Source: Icerya purchasi (Eukaryota > Arthropoda > Insecta > Hemiptera > Monophlebidae). From it: 64,000 bases of DNA. The stretch spans positions 447,939,292-448,003,291 of the forward strand of contig CM077115.1 of the NCBI GenBank assembly GCA_039619475.1, written 5' to 3'. Below, one piece after another: positions 19,213-31,169 of the stretch; positions within the stretch are counted from its first letter, which is position 1, and each line of letters begins with the position of its first letter. The position numbers and the translations under genes are program-made. Under the pieces are notes generated by a model. That model had not been told where the DNA came from. It did not search any database and saw nothing but the letters and a program-made list of their open reading frames with translations.

Positions 19213-20738
19213 TTTTTATTTATTAAAGCAGTCATAATTGTTTGTATAACGCTTTTTAGCAGCTGGTTTTGCTGTTCCATCATGTTTGAGAAAAGAATTT
19301 TTATTTCATTTAGAAATGTATTTAACATGGCTGATATATCATTGTTAGGAGGCATGTTTTCGGAGTTAATATTAGGAGTCGTATTTCTTTGTTGTTCTAG
19401 ACCCTGGTGTACAATTTGTGCGTAAGTAACTGTGTTTGATGGTTGTTGATTTATAGTTTCATGCCTCACTGTTTGGGGCACTCTGTTTGGAATATTTATC
19501 GAGTTTATATTATCTTTGTTTTTATTTTTAGGTCTCTCGTTTTGTCTTATCAATAAAAGTTTTTGATAAATATCGCATCCTTTATAATTGGATGGATGAC
19601 TACCATGACAATTTGCGCATTTAGGACCTTGATCTTGCTTTTTATTACAGTTATCTGAGGAGTGATTTTCACCACACCTGACACAGATATATTCTCTGTT
19701 GCAATAAGCCTTGGTGTGTCCATATCTCTGGCATCTAAAACACTGAGGTATAGTATTCTTCTTACGTGGGGTTTCAATTTTAATTTTCATATTAAGCAGT
19801 GATTGTAATTTGTAAATTTCTGTATTATTTTCCTGTGGTTGTAGGTCAACGAAGAACAACGGCAAAGGTGTTTTACTCACTCGATGTCTGATGTTAGTTA
19901 TGTGTCTAACTGTATGTCCATATTCCGAGAGGGCTGCTTTGATGTCCTCTGTCTCTATAGAATGATGTAGGTGTCTTATTACTACCCGAAAACTTCTTTC
20001 TGATTTTATTTGATAGGTATGATGTTCAATTTTTTCGTTGCGTAAATACTTAACTAAAGAACGATAATTTTCTATATTGTTTGTTTTAACTTCAACTCGC
20101 TTGTCAGTTAAAGATCTACACCGAACATCATTTATCGGAATAACGCGTGAGATATCAGTTAACATCTTAGTATAATCTTTTACACGATAAATTGTTATAG
20201 CGGGAGGCCTAGTTTCTTTTTGCACAATAACATCTTCGTCTTCATCATCATTGTCTGTAGCTAAGACAGCGAATTTGTTAGTATTTTGTTTTAGTATTTT
20301 ATTTTCTATCAACTCTGAAGAAACACTTCTCAAGTAATTTCTTTGTCGTTTTCGACTGCTTACTTCCTGCCAATCGTGGTTCGTATTAATTAGTCTTTTA
20401 ACAGATTCGGTTTGCATTGCGTCTTCTTGCAAATGATTCGAAGGTGATAACAAAAGAGCATAGACAAGTGATGTTCCCTGCACCGATGTTACTTGGTTAT
20501 TGCTTGTATTATTATTACTATCGTTAGTACTAGTGGTAGCGTTAACGTTATTGTTAGTAGAGTCGGTATAATAAGGATGCTTATCAGCTGACGGCAACGT
20601 ATGGAGCTGTGATGTAGCGGCGACGGTATTAGCGGCGGCGGCGGCAGTAGTAGTGGTGAGGACAGCAGAGGTAGCAGTGCGACCGGTTTGTTGATTTAAA
20701 GGCAGTGTACGGCTGGTGGTAGACGAGCGCGCAGCCAT
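19209..20738 (-). CDS. Jockey ORF1: gag-like nucleocapsid protein
   Basis: The 509-residue intact frame has an Ala/Thr/Asn-rich amino region, a PRE_C2HC-type segment (RVVIRHLHHSIETEDIKAAL, about residues 250-330), and Cys/His knuckles (CFRCQRYGHTKAYC, CVRCGENHSSDNC, CANCHGSHPSNYKGC, about 330-395). The tail is Gln/Asn-rich and ends in a hydrophobic helix. Such proteins bind element RNA and carry it to the nucleus. Its stop overlaps the ORF2 start in an ATGA arrangement (around 19209-19212), so ORF2 is probably translated by termination and restart. Confidence 0.9.
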   Translation of the reverse strand: MAARSSTTSRTLPLNQQTGRTATSAVLTTTTAAAAANTVAATSQLHTLPSADKHPYYTDSTNNNVNATTSTNDSNNNTSNNQVTSVQGTSLVYALLLSPSNHLQEDAMQTESVKRLINTNHDWQEVSSRKRQRNYLRSVSSELIENKILKQNTNKFAVLATDNDDEDEDVIVQKETRPPAITIYRVKDYTKMLTDISRVIPINDVRCRSLTDKRVEVKTNNIENYRSLVKYLRNEKIEHHTYQIKSERSFRVVIRHLHHSIETEDIKAALSEYGHTVRHITNIRHRVSKTPLPLFFVDLQPQENNTEIYKLQSLLNMKIKIETPRKKNTIPQCFRCQRYGHTKAYCNREYICVRCGENHSSDNCNKKQDQGPKCANCHGSHPSNYKGCDIYQKLLLIRQNERPKNKNKDNINSINIPNRVPQTVRHETINQQPSNTVTYAQIVHQGLEQQRNTTPNINSENMPPNNDISAMLNTFLNEIKILFSNMMEQQNQLLKSVIQTIMTALINKK

Positions 20739-20879
20739 TTCGCTAGTGTCTATTTGTTAGATAAAGATAGAAATATCGGCTTGCTGCTGATAAGCAAGCC
20801 GATCACGATAACGTACTTGTAATTCGATTAGTGCAACCGATTTAAGTTTTATCTCACGAAATAAACTATATTAGAAATA

Positions 20880-21980
20880 TAATAATAAAACGGTCAAACG
20901 AAATGAACGCGAACAATGACAACTTTGAAACCATTCTGAAATTCGACTATTGCGCGCTGCAGAGGTTGTATTTCTATTCCAGACGCGATTTCTTTTTTAC
21001 GAATCGTCTGCTAAAAATTGACTGTTTTCTTTCTCGATGATTGAGATCGACCGGCTTCATTTTTTTTTTAGCCACTTTTTCGCTCGTGTGTCCACGAGCC
21101 CTTCTTCATTTGTCCTCGTCTCGGCCAATCACCGTTTATTTCCTTTATTACGGGTAGGCATTTCTCCAGTGACCGTGTGATGTATTCACCTCCCAATTGA
21201 CAAACAGGATTTCAGTCACACTCACATTCTCACTCTTCTTTTTCTTTTTATTTATAGCCACGTAATGGTCACATTACACTATTCAGGGTTAAAATGTGTC
21301 GACTACAACAGTAACTGACTTACGAAGAAGTTAGTAAAAGGGACAAATATTGCAGAATTTAAAAATATTTCATTCGAGAATCACGTCAACCAGTGCTGTT
21401 AATAAAATTAAATATTCGGTTAACAAGTGCAGTTTGGTAAGTTCGGCGAGAAAAAAACAGATCGTGTTTAAATCCGTTCCGGCTGTCCTTAATAATTTGA
21501 TTTTACGCTTCGTCGACAGGCCCTGCAAAGCCAAAGTACCTAAGGGATTTAAATGTCAGGAACTGCCTAAAAAAAAGCGAAGATATTTTTCCGCTACTAC
21601 AGCCACTAATTAAAATTGCCCTGAGAAATATTCAAATGTATATATATGTATGCATTTATTTACTCCCAAAATTTTAGCTTTTAAGCCAGATTTTTGAATT
21701 CGGTCGGCACCCCTTTGCTGCTGTACAACAATTACCGCTTCTACTGATGTGCTCCGAGCGTAGATTACCTTTATAATTCTTTAAGAAAATCAGTTTTACG
21801 TACTATGCTGGAGTAATTTGAACGAAATGAAGAGAACGACTACTAAAATGATTGTCAGTAATCGGATCCTAAAAATATCATCAACGTTTTTAGATAAATC
21901 CGAGTCTTGTAATGAAATTTTGCACTCATTTTTGTTAAAATCGGATAATTCCAATCGACAGCTTTGGATTGTTAAAATCT
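20880..21980. other. AT-rich DNA, no confident gene
   Basis: A plus-strand open frame at 21350-21613 (87 codons, Lys-rich carboxyl end) has an AG acceptor-like site before it and a GTAAGT inside it at 21437, but no polypyrimidine tract and no family resemblance. I do not call it a gene. Confidence 0.3.
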
Positions 21981-21984
21981 GTTA

Positions 21985-24720
21985 GTTATTATTATTATTA
22001 TTATATTGTATCTGGTCGAACGTTTTAAATTATATTCCCATCTTTGACCAACAGATCAGAAACCCCTCTAGTGTTTCTTGGTCAATATTACGAAATAATT
22101 TATCTGCGTCGAATGTGCCGAATAAATTTAAATTAAACCTAAATATGTGTTCGTCATCTTGTATTAGCCCGCATTCGCACTTGTCGTCGTTCGCTACTCC
22201 CCATTTCTTCAAGTTGTATTTAGTTCGTGTCGTTTCGCTTCTTATTCTGTTTAAGGTTCGCCACAGAATGTAGTCTAAATCGTAACCGGTTGTCATGTTT
22301 AGTTCTAGTTCTCCAGACTTCGAGTCTTGCGTACTTAACAGAGCTTTTCGGTTCTTCAACTGTTTGGAGTAAACTATGTCTGGATTTTAGTTTGCTCTTA
22401 GCCAGTCCTCTTCATAGTTGTGAAGTGGATGGCGGTCATCATTAGCTATTTTCCATCTTTCTTTCTTGGCTGCCACACTACGCCTGATATCCGGTGGTGG
22501 TGCAATTCCACTAAGTACATGCAGGTCGCTTAGGGGCGTAGCTTTAAGACAACTGGTACGTTTCATTTAAGGCAACGTCTATCTTTCTTGCATCTGCAGA
22601 GCGGCTCCAAACTGGGATACTCTCCTGCTGAATAGCAAAGTGCTAGTGGTGATGTACGCAAAATATGTGCTTTAGCTCCCCATTTAGTCAGTTTCCGGAG
22701 AAGATTATTTCTCGTCGTTATCTTCATTTTTGTTACTTCGCAGTGTCTCTTGTATGATAACGATCTATCTAAAACGACTCCCGGATATTTAGGATGATCA
22801 GCATGTTCAAGCTTTTTACCATTCCACGTGATTTGTAGCTGGCATTTTTAGCTTCCCAATTCCGGAGGTGAAAGCAGCACGTTTGAGTTTTTCTTTGATT
22901 CGGTTTGAGTTGATTAGCTTTATAGTATACGTCGAGTTCTTTGATCATTTCATTTAGATTTTCCTCGACCGCTTCGAGGTATTATTTTGAGCTATAAAGA
23001 TCATCTGCAAAAATAAAATGTTTTGTAGTTTTTCCGATTGGCTGGTCATTGGTGTAGGTATTGAATAGTATTGGTGTCAGCACGCTGCCCTGCGACAGTC
23101 CATTTCTTTGTTTCCTCCAAACACTAGTTTTGTCATTTAATGATACGTAGAAACATCTATCCTTTAACAGCACTGACGCTATCTGCATAAACTTAAAGTC
23201 TCTAGTTGTTTGGTATACTTTCTTAGCGAGTATGCGGTGAGAGATTGTGTCGAATTCAGAGCCGTTAGGTCTACAAAAACAGCTCCAGTAATTTTTTTCT
23301 TCTCAAACTCATCTTCTATGTATTGCGCCAAGTTCAATATTTGTCCAGTATAAGACTTTCCTGTCCTGAAGCCAGCCTGTTGAGGTATAATTTGCGCGTC
23401 AACAGTTTTCGATATTCTATTCAGGACGACTCTCTCAAATATTTTGTACAGATGACACAGGAAGGATATGGAACGATAGCTTTTAATATCATTCAAATCC
23501 TTCCCTGGCTTCAGAATGGCAATGACATGTGCCTTTCTCCACAGTTTCAGCATAGTTAATTTTGGTACGCAACAATTATACACGTCAAGTATCCATTTTC
23601 TTGTCGCTATTCTGAAGTGTTCAATCTGCTCCACAAACATGCCATCAATTTCGGCTGCTTTTTTGTTTTTAGCTGTTTTAACGGCTTTTTTTATTTCGCT
23701 GTTCTTTTAATAATGATTAGTCTCAGAAGTGTGATATCTGACGATTGGATTTTTTTTCTGTTTTATTTTAAAACTAGGCTTCCCATTTAACAGCAGTTGA
23801 CGAGCTATTTGATTTGCCGTAATATTTGGAGTTTCAATATTTCTTACTTTTTCACCATTTAATTTCTTTAATAATAACCATGCCTTCCTACTATCTTTCT
23901 GGATATCAAGATTTCCTATCAGATCACGCTATTCATTCCTTTTTGTTTCTGCCATCTCCTCGGCAATCATCAGGTCCAGTTTTATTGTATCACCTTCGAA
24001 AGGGTTTCTGTTGAATTTTTCGACATACTTTGTATACCGATTTAAAAAAAGTTCCTTCTTCATACCTGGTATATATGTTTTGCGTACACCTCGAGGTATG
24101 TTTTTCCTAAATGCATTTCTCATGGCTTCGATGAAATTATCATAATTTTCGGTTCTGGCAGGTATTTTTTTATTGCATCATCTAGTTCATCTCTAAATTG
24201 GGACCAATTTGTGTTCTTGAAGTTATAGCGTATTCTTATATCCTTAGTTATAATAACATATGATAGGTCTATGTTGTGTGTGTGTGTGGAATTGGATCTG
24301 AAACTTCCTTAGTGCACATATCGGAGATGTTACCTGTCACAAATACATTGTCTGGATTATAGCCGCGCTTCCATCTTGCGCTATTGAAGGAAGCAGGGGT
24401 AGTTTTAGATCGTGTATCAATTTCAGTTTATTTCTCTCAGCCCAGCATTCAACGAGATCTGCATCCCCGGGATCAGCATATCCCCAATTCACATTGTGAC
24501 TATTAAAATCTCCGATCACGATTTCGGTTTTGTGCACTTCTTGATGGTATTGAAATATACTATTGGGTGGTTTGTAGATAGAGGTTATAACACAATTTGC
24601 AATATCAACTGATAGTATTTCTATATCATTCTACTTTCGGGATCTGTTAGTGAGTAACAGCATTCCAACGTCTGGCTATGCCAATATAACTATTTCCTTG
24701 ACGCGTTTTCTTTCATATGC
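21985..24720 (-). pseudogene. Decayed LINE ORF2 of unassigned clade with (TAA)n-like tail
   Basis: The minus strand holds, in order, an endonuclease piece (VIGDFNSHNVNWGY near 24490-24520), an RT with LKPGKDLNDIKSYRSISFL and QQAGFRTGKSYTGQILNLAQ (23179-23640), GLSQGSVLTPILFNTYTND and IFADDL (22982-23188), and a carboxyl segment RTKYNLKKWGVANDDKCECG with a later H (22030-22359). Frameshifts separate these pieces. The 3' end is an (ATT)n tract at 21987-22008 rather than poly(A). The QQAGFR..KSCTGQ / KWG..CECG pattern recurs in arthropod LINEs, but I cannot name the clade safely. One Asp of motif A is lost in the surviving text (FVDLTALN). Confidence 0.75.
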
Positions 24721-24825
24721 TCACGTAACGTTTCTTGTTAGCATTTTTATGAGCAGACGTAGACACACATAAGCATGGTCATACTTTACGAATTTGAAAT
24801 CAAGCATTCAAATTTTAAATATTAC

Positions 24826-24897
24826 CTCTGGGGTTTCACCTTGAACAATGCAATATTGTACGAGACAGAAGAAAATTATTACCACAGCGTAATTCAT
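24826..24897 (-). CDS. Candidate first coding exon with signal peptide (host gene)
   Basis: On the minus strand a strong acceptor (long T tract ending ATTTTGCAG) is followed immediately by ATG at 24897. The 24 codons MNYAVVIIFFCLVQYC...ETPE form a textbook signal peptide: short polar start, hydrophobic core, small residues before the predicted cleavage near VQG/ET. A donor GTAATA follows at 24825, so the exon exits in phase 0 and can join the exon at 12473-12663. A non-coding 5' exon must lie further right. The product would be secreted. Identity is unknown; nothing here resembles a transposon protein. Confidence 0.6.
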
Positions 24898-24899
24898 CT

Positions 24900-25216
24900 G
24901 CAAAATAAAAAAAATGAATCACATTATTTAACTAAATAAACGTAAAAATCTTCTGACGCCATAGCGCATCGTGATAATACTTGCGGTCATAGCAAAAATA
25001 ATACGGTAGCTTTTTGATAGTCTTCCGCGTTTGAAGCAATTTTTATAACAATTTAATGAGTAAAGAATTTTTCTGAACCGTTTGGATTATGACGGTCACA
25101 TTAAATGTAAATCAAAAACAATGACGTCAGTAACAAGCCACTTATATATCGTCATCAATAAAAGGATCTTTTCGCGCACATTGATCACATGATGCTGTAA
25201 ATGCAGAAAAATTTGG
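24900..25216. other. Intron-like DNA upstream of the signal-peptide exon
   Basis: It contains the polypyrimidine acceptor tract of the exon ending at 24897 and AT-rich DNA with no open frames or repeats I can recognise. Confidence 0.35.
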
Positions 25217-25218
25217 TG

Positions 25219-25290
25219 TACAGTAGAACCTTGATTAACCGTGTCTCGATTAGCCGTGTTCGCGAATAACCGTGCTCACTATTCCAAGAG
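25219..25290. mobile_element. Solo left end of a pogo/Tigger-like transposon
   Basis: After TA, the sequence begins CAGTAGAACCTTGATTAACC, the usual form of pogo/Tigger terminal repeats. Three related words (GATTAACCGTG, GATTAGCCGTG, GAATAACCGTG) follow at about 15-base spacing, as expected for transposase-binding sites. No matching right end or transposase was found. A T run at 25291-25309 interrupts it, probably a LINE tail inserted into it. Confidence 0.65.
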
Positions 25291-25667
25291 ATTTTTTTTT
25301 TTTTTTTTTGTAGAGGGTTTTAATTCTAAAAAGTGTACCCCTACAGTTCCAAAGTAAAAGACATAGGCGAGTAAGCAGTAAGCATGTCTGCTGTACGTAG
25401 GTTCCTAGAAACTCGAGACAGAGACCCGGTACATACATCCGAGAAAAAAGATGCAGCCGCATACCTTTAATAAATGATCTAGGAATGATAGGAATTCGTA
25501 TTCATCAGCTAATAAGTGGCCCTACTTTAGTCGTCTGTTACTTTTCTAAGTAATTGTCCCTTCTTCTTCTCATTTTCAAACAGCTCATTTGATCATTTCA
25601 CACTTCTCAGTTTTGTTTTGGCCTTCGTTGTATGTATATAGTCGTTTCGAGCGGTCAACAATAAGTT
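25291..25667. other. T-run-headed fragment and unassigned DNA
   Basis: A T run at 25291-25309 looks like the poly(A) end of a minus-strand retro-insertion, followed by about 150 bases that I cannot match to a family. No target-site duplication was found. The rest up to the next T run (25668) is featureless. Confidence 0.35.
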
Positions 25668-25792
25668 TTTTTTTTTTTTTTTTTTTGTTTAAAATTGCGA
25701 TCTGGCTAATGTAGCCAATAAGCAATTGAAATGTAAGTTATGACATGATGGGAGATGCCATTCAATAATAACACTCCGCGTTGCTTTACCAG

Positions 25793-28470
25793 TCAATCAA
25801 ACCGGTGGGGAAGGTCTAGGGGCGTATAACGATTTAGTCTATGATTGTCGTTGCCTGAGTGTAATAAATCAACTGCCAGCGGGTTAGGGTGGCCTACTAA
25901 CCTACGCAGGAAACGCTCGCTATAATTTTTAATTACTTTACTTACCTCCGGTACATTTAGATCCCGATGTAAGTTATCATTGCGCATGTATCACGGTGCA
26001 TTGGCTATTATTCTCAGTATTTTTGACTGGCACCGCTGCATAATTTTAATATTAGACGCTGATGTTGTTCCCTCCAAGAAGAAATATACCGTAGGTCCAC
26101 ATCGGTTTGATGGCTGCATTATATAACAGCAATTTTGACTTCAGCGATAACACGGAAGTTTTGCCCGGGAGCCAGTACATCTCCCTCAGCTTCAAGTTTA
26201 TTTCCTTGACTTTGATCTTAATATACTCCTTCCAGGTCAAACGGCGATCAAGCCACATGCCCCCAGGTGTCTGGCTTTATTTCCCTGTGGAATGGGACCA
26301 TCAAGATCAACAGGAGGACACGTACTGCGTCTGGTTGTGAATATGTAACATGCACCGACTTGGGCGAATTGATCTTAATCCTCCATAGTTTTTCCCATTT
26401 CTTCAGGTCATTCAAACCAGCCTGCAAGTTCTCCAACGCTGCCACCGGATCGCTGTCCCTCGCAAATAGTGCCGTGTCATCAGCAAATGCTACGACCTCC
26501 ACATTGGACTTAACTGGAAGGTCATGTCAGTACACAAGAAAGAGGATCTTGGTTGTAATACAGAACCTTGGCGAACGCCAGCTTCGGCAGAATAAAACTC
26601 TGATACATCGTCGCCAGATTTTACTTGAAAGTACCTATCTGTCAAGTATGAAGACAGTAGTGGGTAATAAAAGTGTGGCAGGGTTTTTTTTTTATTTTTG
26701 AAAGCAATCCCTCGTGCCACACGCGATAGTCGAAGACCTGACTGACATCCAGGAAGGCGTCAGAACAATATTGCTTCCTGTCAAAGCAATTACCAATGTA
26801 TCTCTGAATTCTATGAATTTGTTCTACTGTAGCGTGCCCAGGACGAAACCCAAACTGGTAGTCTGGAATTATACCCTGCAGCTGCTCTATTAGCCTAGAC
26901 AACAATACTTTCTCAAATATTTTAGATACTATTGGTAAAAGACTGATAGGTCGATAAGATGAGGCTTCACTAGAGGGCTTACCTGGTTTCGGTATCATTA
27001 TTACCTGAGCCATTTTCCACTGTGACGGATAATAACCCAGCCGAATAACAGCATTGAAAATTGTTGTTAACAAAACTATTGCCTTTCGCGGTAAGAATTT
27101 TAGCATTTTTCCAGTAATCAGGTCATATCCAGGGGCCTTATGTGTTGCCAAATTGCAGATTATCACTTTTTTAATAATCTGAAGGGGTGAAATGTTTGAT
27201 TGGGGGGACATTTGAAATGGTGTGGCTAAATCTCGCTTTACCTGTTCGTAAAAAGGCTCAAATCCGATGTCCGGAGGATGTGGTTTAAACACATTCTTAA
27301 GATGTAGTCCAAAAAATTTCGCCTTATCGGGATCGCTACGTGCTCATTCACCGTTATCTTTACGCAGGGGCGGTGTCATTTTTTGAGGTCTTCTGAACGC
27401 TTTGGTGGCCTTCCACAGTGCGGGATTGTCTTTTTTAACGTCTCCGTTGTAAAGAATTGTTTTAAAGGTATCATTTTTATGCTGTTTTAATAATTTACTT
27501 AACTCTTTGTTTATTATGTTAAGAGAGTTTTTATGAGCTGGATACCTTGTTATTTACCAAAGTTTTCTAATTTTTCTTTTTTCGTGGATTTTTTGCTGAA
27601 TAACATGCGGGTAGTTAAAGTCTGAGTTCACGGTGACGTTAGGGGTGCTCAACCACGTTGCCTTTTGTAGCATATGATTGAAGTATTCAACTGCTTCGTC
27701 AATATTATCACCTGTTTTCAATGGAACATTGATGACAAGATTCTCTTCGATCCAGTGCGTGTAAGAATATCAATCGGTTCTATTATTGTGAAATTTAAAA
27801 TTAGCCTTTTTAATTATTATTAGCGGACTTATTTCAAGTATTACCGGGGAATGTTCCGATGTAGAGTCAAGAGATGTTTCAATATTTGCATATAAAGTGT
27901 GTACTAATTCAACTTTAGTAATAAAAAAATCAAGTAGGTCAGGTATTTTATTTCTATCAGAGGGCCAGTATGTCAGTTGTCCGCTGGAGAACATCGTAAG
28001 ATTAGATTTCGAAATGCATTTGAATAGTTCCCTCTCTTTAGGATTTGTTAATCGTGACCCAAAAAGTGTGTGCTCGGCATTATAATCCCCACCTACGATA
28101 AATTTATTGCCTAATGAGCTAAAAAAAATCACTGAATTGATCATGTATAATTTCGTACCTAGGAGGGTAGTATATCGATGAGATTGTTAATTGTTTACCT
28201 GTGCTTGCAATTAGTTTGATAGATATAGCTTGAATATGAGGTAATTGAGTACAGTTGAATTGGTAGTGCTTGAGATGTCTGCGCACTAAAATTGCTGCAT
28301 CGCCACGAGGCCTACCGCACGGACGATCGACCCGATAAAAATTATAACCATTTAAAGCGTAATAGTTTTTTTGAAGTGAAATGTGTCTCCGAAAGTTACG
28401 TCTAATTTTTGATTAAGGGGAAAAACATTTCAAGCTGGGATTGTTGTTTTAGCAACCCGTTAATATTCCA
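25793..28470 (-). pseudogene. Jockey ORF2 relic (endonuclease + RT)
   Basis: Surviving blocks: endonuclease GNKFIVGGDYNAEHTLFGSRL and LTYWPSDRNKIPDLLDFFIT (27770-28144); RT APGYDLITGKMLKFLP, SSYRPISLLPIVSKIFEK, YQFGFRPGHATVEQIHRIQ, DAFLDVSQVFDYRVWHEGL (26642-27292); AGVRQGSVLQP (near 26560-26610); VVAFADDTALF (near 26450-26500); a thumb block LDRRLTW; and the tail HRLNRYTPLDLPH (near 25800). Frameshifts occur between nearly all blocks, one at a T run near 26684-26700. The enzyme is dead. Confidence 0.85.
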
Positions 28471-28490
28471 GGTTGCTATTCGAATTCAGT

Positions 28491-30252
28491 TCATTTCGTA
28501 TTGGTTAATTTTGGCATGAGCGCTGTGAGTACATCCATCAGTCTGTTGAACATGATCTCCATGCGATTGAAAGATCTGGTAAACATGTTTTCGAAGAGCA
28601 GGAATGACTGTTCTAATGCTGATTGAAAGTCATATCCGGGAGTGCGTTGAAAGCTATCGCTATTTTTTTCGACATTTGTAAAATTGAAAATTTGCTTATG
28701 ATTTCCGCTCCTTGCACCACCTACGACTTTCGCATAGGAAGTGCCGGAAGGGTGAAACACAGAAGTTTGCTGCTGCGCTAATAGGGCCTCAGTATGACCA
28801 CTCACCGCACCTCTGATATGATTTGCGAGTGCTCGGAATTCTGATACAGTATTGCTAATAGGCAAATACTGCTGCACCTTGCCAGGACTCTGGTTATTAC
28901 GTGTTGTTTTTAGCGGATTGTTAGATTATGCTTTCTATTGCATATTTCTAAATATACAGCACAGCCTTTATAATTCGCTGGATGACAGCCACTGCATAGA
29001 GCGCAGGTTGGATCTGTCTCCTTGCTTTTAGTGCAGTTGGCTGTTAAATACTGCTTTCCGCATTTGACACATCTTGGTGCCTTTTTACAGAAGTTACGAG
29101 AGTGACCATACTACTGACAACGCAGACATTGAATCAGACCTTTTTTGTGCGATATTTCGACCTTTACTTTGATATTTAACAATGATTTTAAGTGAAATAT
29201 GCTTATGTTGCTCTCGTTTGGTTCTAAATCTATAAAGAAAAGAGGTATCCTTTTGTTTTCCAGTCGTTAATATTAAATACATCCTTGACGATATGATGAC
29301 CCTCATCAGCTAACGCCAGTTTAATATCGTCCTTATTAACTGAATGGATGTAGATGTTTTTTTAAGACCACACGATATGCTTTTTCCTGCTTTACCATCT
29401 GGTATGTATGATATTCAGCCTCGAGAGAATCCCCAGCGTCTTCATTATTATTACTCTGTATAGTTTTCTATATTGTCAACAGCTATTTTAATGGAATTTT
29501 TATTTATTATTTTGAAGGTGCACACTTGTTTATACCAATTATTAGATCGTCTAAGGTTTTATTTAATGCGGAAAGGTTAACTACGTTATTAACAAATATT
29601 GGAGGAGATGGACGAATAGTCGTATTTTCATTGCCTATATGGCGGTCAGACTGGGTTTCACCCTTGACTTCATCTAACGAACCATTATCAGTGTGATAAG
29701 CTAAGACTGAAAATTTGCTTTTTGGTCGGTATAGGCTCAAACTGTTTCGTTCTCTTTTTAAAAATATCCGGGCTTGAATTTAAGTTTCCCTTGCGCTTGT
29801 TCTGTACGACAGATCAGCTAGGATCTTCTTCTATCGAACTTAATTCAGACAGATTTTCATTTGCGAAGACAACCGGACCCGCAACGATCGAGGGATTACT
29901 TGCATCGATAGTGTCGATATCATATGGAGCGATAAGAAGCGTTTACGCAGTGTAGTATGTAGCGCATATAGATGAGTGAATGACGCTTGACCGACATTAT
30001 AGTAGCATTGCGGTGGTAGCGGCGGGCTTTGCTGTATATCAATTGTTTTATCAGCTATTGATAACGCGGAAGGAATAGTTGCTGCAGAATGGACGACGGT
30101 AGCAGCGTCGGTGGGGACAGAAGAATAGGAAAGATTGCGGCTTGTGTTGTCCGCTGTGCAGCATCGCTGTTGTTAATATTATACTGCACAGATGCGTTTT
30201 GCGTTTGTGGCTGCATGTAAAGCGGGTTCGATGGCCATAACAGCGACAACAC
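28491..30252 (-). pseudogene. Jockey ORF1 (gag) relic
   Basis: The carboxyl part at 28491-28877 (ending MEIMFNRLMDVLTALMPKLT) matches the helix-rich tail of the intact ORF1 at 19209. Cys/His knuckle remnants appear near 28960-29110 in shifted frames, and an amino-terminal low-complexity part at 29507-30252. Several stops and frameshifts are present. Confidence 0.7.
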
Positions 30253-30299
30253 ACACGCCTGAGAGCCTAGATGTGTCAGTGTGAGCTCAGCAGACGGGA

Positions 30300-31165
30300 G
30301 TGATATTATGTGTGTACTAAAATAAATTAATATATCGATATGTACGATAAACGAAAATAATCGGAATTAATCAGATGATGGCGAATGATTCCGTTGTTTT
30401 TTTTATAGAGTACCCAGGCGACCGAGCTTCGCTCAATATACTTTTTTTTTTTTTTGGAAAATCGTGCTTTTTCTGAAAATATACTTAGAACTTCTTAACT
30501 TTATTTTAATCTTATACATATTAATAAAACGTAAAATATTTTAAAACTAATTTATGAGTTCACATTTATGAATTCAAAGCCTCTTTCCGTACAACTTTGC
30601 ATTTCAATACTGAACGCACGAAAAATGTAGAGATCCTTCGAATTCACTTTCCGGATGGTTGGAAAATGTTTTCAGTGACTGCACACGTTGATTTTTATGA
30701 ATATATTTCTACGCGTTTTTAATTAGAAAAATTAAATTTTCGGTATATCGGGTTGTCAGCTTTATCCCTAACGGGGTTTAATCGTTATAAAAACAAATAA
30801 AAAGCGTCTTATAATTTTACCTGTGACAGCTGTTTTCCAACAAATTTGAAAAAGTTTCCGCCTAAATCACTGCGGAATATAATAATGAGGCTGTACTGCA
30901 TATAAGGGGTTTTTTAAAATGTGCACAACATATTCCCAGTAATTCACTTTCACAAACAAATATATAATAAATACGCAAAATATTTAATACCCGCATATAA
31001 ATAGGCAAAGTCCCCCCTTGGTTTATTAACCGATTTTCTTTTTCTTTTTCTGTTTAGTAGCTATTAAAAATATAGAGGTCAACATTCAGCCCCGATACCT
31101 TTATTCCTCCTTGGATCTCTTTCCAGATAAATATTGATCTATCGCTGAAACAGCATCCAAACACG
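30300..31165. other. AT-rich DNA with one exon-like segment
   Basis: A minus-strand segment at 30821-30869 has a good acceptor (TTATATTCCGCAG) and donor (CAG then GTAAAA), and is open in one frame (DLGGNFFKFVGKQLSQ, entry phase 2, exit phase 0). It could be a 5' exon of the gene whose signal-peptide exon is at 24826-24897, but it could equally be chance. Nothing else is visible. Confidence 0.3.
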
Positions 31166-31169
31166 ACAA

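Larger units (their letters stand above)
16257..20870 (-). mobile_element. Nearly complete Jockey-clade LINE
   Basis: From 5' (right) to 3' (left): a short leader (about 20739-20870), ORF1 (19209-20738), ORF2 (16552-19212), a 3' UTR containing CA-rich repeats (16430-16535), and a T run at 16258-16283 that is the poly(A) tail. The endonuclease text (HPDGTAHGGTGVIIK, GGDYNAK, PTYWPTDPNKVPDLLDFF), the RT without RNase H and a gag with CCHC knuckles are diagnostic of Jockey. No clear target-site duplication was found. ORF1 is open; ORF2 carries several lesions. Confidence 0.9.
25668..30290 (-). mobile_element. Second Jockey-clade LINE, full length but heavily decayed
   Basis: The T run at 25668-25686 is the poly(A) tail. 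ORF2 relics run from 25793 to about 28470 and ORF1 relics from 28491 to about 30252, the same order as in the element at 16257-20870. No target-site duplication was found. Every coding section is broken, so this is an older insertion than the first Jockey. Confidence 0.85.

Noticed and set aside
21350..21613. Plus-strand 87-codon frame with nearby splice-like sites
   Set aside because: No polypyrimidine tract, internal donor-like site, no family resemblance.
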